A stretch of DNA of 64,000 nucleotides, from the NCBI GenBank assembly GCA_026168455.1, contig CM047427.1, forward strand, positions 60,651,249 to 60,715,248. Reading direction: 5' to 3'. The notes beneath the pieces were generated by a model. It worked only from the letters and a program-made list of their open reading frames with translations. It was not told where the DNA came from and ran no database searches. A program made the translations under genes and the position numbers. The stretch comes from Theocolax elegans (Eukaryota > Arthropoda > Insecta > Hymenoptera > Cerocephalidae). Below are positions 61,120 through 64,000 of this stretch, piece by piece. Within the stretch, counting starts at the first letter, position 1. Each line of letters starts with the position of its first letter.

Positions 61120-61569
61120 AATTTATTACTAATAACCACGTATGCCGATAAGGTAGGGAGGATAAATATTGACTATGGCACTCCGTTAAATAAAAGCTAT
61201 TATCTAAAATCCCTCATATACAAGAGCAATCTCGAATTATTAATTAAAACTCAAAAAAGATTACTCAAGATCATTAGTAAAAATACCTTCTTAACAAGCA
61301 ATAACCCAATAAGACTGGAACAATCCTTTGCTCATGAAGCATTAGTTTTCCATTATTATAAACTAAGTGATATGTTTAAACAAAGAACTATTAATACTAG
61401 AAATAAAAGCATACCTTTACCTAAAATAACTAAATCTATAAGTAATAAAAATAGTTACATTGTAGCTATAAGACTATTTAATGATTTACCTAATGAATTG
61501 AAAGTATTATCAACAAGTAGACCAAACATAAGATTTAGAATTAAAGAGTGGATTAAGGCAAACACATGA
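61120..61569 (+). pseudogene. 3' remnant of a non-LTR retrotransposon ORF
   Basis: An open frame of about 150 codons (stop at 61567-61569) reads LIKTQKRLLKIIS, later NTRNKSIPLPKI and LFNDLPNELKVL. This follows the pattern of the C-terminal region of Jockey/RTE/CR1-type reverse-transcriptase polyproteins (QKR..R.I, a NTR motif, then FN.LP). The reverse-transcriptase core with its YxDD box is absent. The ATG at 61063 lies inside the foldback arm and is not a credible start. The frame is intact over this stretch, so the insertion is not very old. The family assignment is from pattern memory only. Confidence 0.6.
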
Positions 61570-61814
61570 AACTAAATAACATGGAAAAAATTAATTGTAT
61601 TGAAGTAAAAAGTATATTGTATAAGCTAGTTAATCAAGTAAACAATGGTTTAGTTGAGTATACAAATCCTGCATTGGAAGTCCGGCAGGATGCTTTTTTG
61701 CTTAGCAAATTGTTTCTTGACACTAGAACATATATTTGTGCAAATAACTTATGTTTTTTAAATAACAATAGATCACACGCGGCGTATCTCAAAATATATT
61801 TGGAAAACAAATGA
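61566..61814 (+). CDS. Hypothetical 82-aa ORF overlapping the retrotransposon remnant by ATGA
   Basis: Starts in the ATGA that also holds the stop of the preceding frame. The product (MKLNNMEKINCIEVKSILYK...) is hydrophilic and probably helical. The stretch EVRQDAFLLSKLFLDTR with a following NNLCFLNNN faintly recalls the Nse4 (SMC5/6 kleisin) signature, but this is weak and I do not assign it. A short frame opening at about 61822 (MDKTNLNNIIELANETK...) follows. It may be the second part of a mobile-element cargo or a decayed retrocopy. Confidence 0.25.
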   Translation: MKLNNMEKINCIEVKSILYKLVNQVNNGLVEYTNPALEVRQDAFLLSKLFLDTRTYICANNLCFLNNNRSHAAYLKIYLENK

Positions 61815-62122
61815 TTAATAAAATGGATAAAACCAATTTAAACAATATAATTGAATTAGCTAATGAAACAAAAAATACATGTAAATTCGAAGTTGATAAT
61901 AATTCAGGTACGACATAGCGAATAGTAAGAAGTGTAGAGAGGGTTAAAACATCTATCATACATCTAAAAGTTATCTAAAAATGTGCTTCAGATTTTAAAT
62001 ACATAAAATTTGTGAAAGAATCAGTAAGCTTGAAAAAAGAAATAAATGAATAAGAAAAATATTTACCTATTGAAACAGTTTTTTCTAAAATAGACACTAT
62101 AGCGAATGAAAATAGTAAAAGA

Positions 62123-62365
62123 ATGAAAGTTGATAATTTTACAGAAAAAAAGGTATTACAACATAATGCCATTCGTATGTCTTACGGTGACCTTAACTAC
62201 ATTAGATGTAATAAAGCAACTTTTTATTTTGATAGAGGAATAAGAGGAAAGCAAATTTTTACAAATTCTTTGGTAGAATTAACGATTGCTTTAACGAGTC
62301 AATTTGATTGTCTAATTGCACAACTCCATGGAGTCACATTTTTAACTCATATTTACTTTATATAA
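62123..62365 (+). CDS. Hypothetical 80-aa ORF, possibly the end of a decayed reading frame
   Basis: The same frame, or a nearby one, seems open upstream from about 61980 apart from a stop near 62049. The product includes QHNAIRMSYGDLNYIRCNKA. Not recognised. It could belong to the same inserted unit as 61566-61814. Confidence 0.2.
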   Translation: MKVDNFTEKKVLQHNAIRMSYGDLNYIRCNKATFYFDRGIRGKQIFTNSLVELTIALTSQFDCLIAQLHGVTFLTHIYFI

Positions 62366-62762
62366 ATTTTTCTTCTGACATAAATAGTTTTAATTGGTTT
62401 CAAATATTGCGCGTTTTATAATTTTCTGGATTACCGATTTCCATTTACTTAGTTAACTATATAGGTTTCTATATTATCGATCATTTTTCTAGTCATATTT
62501 ATGTTTGAATTTAAATTGTTTTCAGTCGTATACAGTTTTCACAGTGAATGTTTCGTTCCGTGTATAATTTATATTGTTTTCTGTTGTGATATTTGGAATT
62601 GTTTGTTTACTAGTTTAATTTATTTAAATTATTTAATTTTACTTAATTTATTTAATTTTCGAGTTTTAATTGACTATTAATTGTAATTAAAATGAAAAGG
62701 AAGAAAAAATGTGACTCTTATTGCTTTCCAACTTCTGTGAGTGTTTATATATCATTTACAAA

Positions 62763-62787
62763 CTATTGTTTACGCTGGAAACAATAG
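62763..62787. repeat. 9-bp perfect hairpin with forkhead-like TTGTTTAC
   Basis: CTATTGTTT, 7-nt loop, AAACAATAG. The left arm with the first loop bases contains TTGTTTAC, a forkhead-type core. Confidence 0.5.
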
Positions 62788-62791
62788 TAGG

Positions 62792-62805
62792 GCGCCATCC
62801 AGTGG
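62792..62805. promoter_or_regulatory. CTCF-like site GCGCCATCCAGTGG
   Basis: The reverse complement matches CCASYAGRKGGCR at 12 of 13 positions (the A at position 6 is G). Confidence 0.35.
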
Positions 62806-62861
62806 CTATTTACAATCAATAAGTATACCATCGGCCGTCGGTAAGGTAGTACTCGCTACAA

Positions 62862-62882
62862 TATATATATATATATATATAA
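62862..62882. repeat. (AT)n microsatellite
   Basis: About ten AT units. Confidence 0.8.
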
Positions 62883-63019
62883 TTTATGATGACAATATTA
62901 TATTTTATTATTAGTAAGGGACAAATGATTAACGAATATGCGACAGATCAAAATTAAATTTTAATCTTTTATTAACATTAAATACTTACGAAAGCTGCTG
63001 CACTTAGCTCGGGCTAGAT

Positions 63020-63031
63020 TGCGCATGCGCA
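63020..63031. promoter_or_regulatory. NRF-1/Erect-wing palindrome TGCGCATGCGCA
   Basis: Perfect match to YGCGCAYGCGCR. Such sites usually lie at promoters of housekeeping genes. It is in a small GC-rich patch (about 62995-63060) in otherwise AT-rich DNA with no gene recognised next to it inside the window. Confidence 0.45.
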
Positions 63032-63366
63032 TTATGCTTGCATCTTGGGAGTCGTGCAGTTTTTACTGTTTTTATCGATTTGCATGAAAACTAATAATTA
63101 TTATCAATAAATTGAAATTGTACAAATTAAAGAAAAAAATGTTCAATTTTTCTATGCATTTTAATGGTTCAGAAACCTTATAGGAGTCAAGTTACACGTG
63201 TTTAAACATTTTGTATTTGACCAGATTTTCAATATTTTTTTTCTGCCAAACATAGAACTGTACAAATTTAATAAATATTATTAATGAACTGTACAATTAG
63301 GGCCCTATCGATGTATATATTTTTTTTTTACAATATCATATATTTCACGGCTGGGAGGGGGGTGGT

Positions 63367-64000
63367 TGTCAGCTGTCGAAAACTTCATATCTTAAAAAAA
63401 GCTCCGTAAACTATGCAATAAAAGTGTAAAATTTGAATTTATAAAAATGCTATTAAATGCGTAATCGTAAACAGGATTAGCAATTTAAACTAAAAAAACT
63501 GCGTTTATCGCCGTTTACGAAAAAATAATTAAAATCCAAAATGCTTGCGACTGGACTAAGAATATTAATATTTCTGCATGTAAGCTCAAAATATAACAAA
63601 GTACTATACACTGATCGTTTGCAATTTGATTGAGAATTGTAAAAATATATTAGTTAAATCTACAAAAGCAATGTTTAAATATAAATATTAATATTTCAAT
63701 TGTATTGCATGCACCGCATGTGGGATGAGTTCCGTGTTCCATCATTCCGGTGTCTCCCGCCACTTTATTTAAATGCAGTACAAAGACTTTTATTGCTTAT
63801 CGCAATATATGTTTTTAGAATTTAGTTAATCTGCGGAATCGTTAGAAGGTTAAAAAAATACATCCATATAAGCGTGGGCTTCTTTGGTTTTAGAGATAAT
63901 ACTTGCTTTTTTAATTTGCTTAAACCGGTGTAATATGTATTATAATTATATAGCCGGTATTATAATATGAATAATTATTTCATTAAAAAATGTTAAATTA
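63367..64000. repeat. Long direct repeat, copy 2 (runs off the window)
   Basis: Same sequence and orientation as 60071-60704, offset 3296 bp. Identity continues to the last base of the window, so the full extent of the repeat is unknown. Confidence 0.95.

Noticed and set aside
1..64000. CRISPR arrays, operons, bacterial promoters or riboswitches
   Set aside because: None seen. Introns, GT-AG splicing and insect gene families show this is eukaryotic DNA.

Overview
The window is insect nuclear DNA. The three genes have many introns and the introns are very AT-rich. GC/CpG-rich islands sit around the Hey and jitterbug 5' ends. Protein families and codon use suggest an insect, and the base-composition mosaic fits Hymenoptera, but that is inference. 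No bacterial, plasmid or phage features were seen.

Three protein genes lie in tandem, all on the minus strand. (1) Hey, 475-7336, is a Notch-pathway bHLH-Orange repressor: three coding exons, 313 aa, ending in the YRPW motif. Its introns and 5' region hold a dense set of Su(H)/CSL-type sites. (2) A jitterbug-type filamin, about 15.7-52.1 kb, could be reconstructed as 34 coding exons totalling 8568 nt (2855 aa). It has three calponin-homology domains, three filamin repeats, a Ser/Asn-rich hinge of about 300 aa, 21 more filamin repeats and a short tail. All 33 junctions join in phase with GT-AG borders. (3) ALG9, 57093-59878, is an ER alpha-1,2-mannosyltransferase: 12 coding exons, 606 aa, complete.

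Layout: 1-474, downstream of Hey; 475-7336, Hey with introns of 4.3 and 1.7 kb; 7337-about 7950, Hey promoter side; 8-15.7 kb, AT-rich intergenic DNA with small GC islands and a TTAA-flanked MITE; 15.7-52.1 kb, the filamin gene with MITEs and foldback elements in its introns; 52.1-57.1 kb, AT-rich intergenic DNA with two abutting TTAA-flanked elements; 57.1-59.9 kb, ALG9; 60-64 kb, a repeat-dense end. That last part holds a 634-bp sequence present twice (one mismatch, 3296 bp apart), a truncated foldback element, a non-LTR retrotransposon remnant, an NRF-1/Ewg-type palindrome and a CTCF-like site.

The genes do not form a pathway: Hey acts in transcription, jitterbug in actin cross-linking, ALG9 in N-glycan assembly. 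The points most worth following are the Notch-response architecture of Hey, the exon-encoded hinge of the filamin, the near-identical duplication beside ALG9, and the group of TTAA-flanked and foldback elements.
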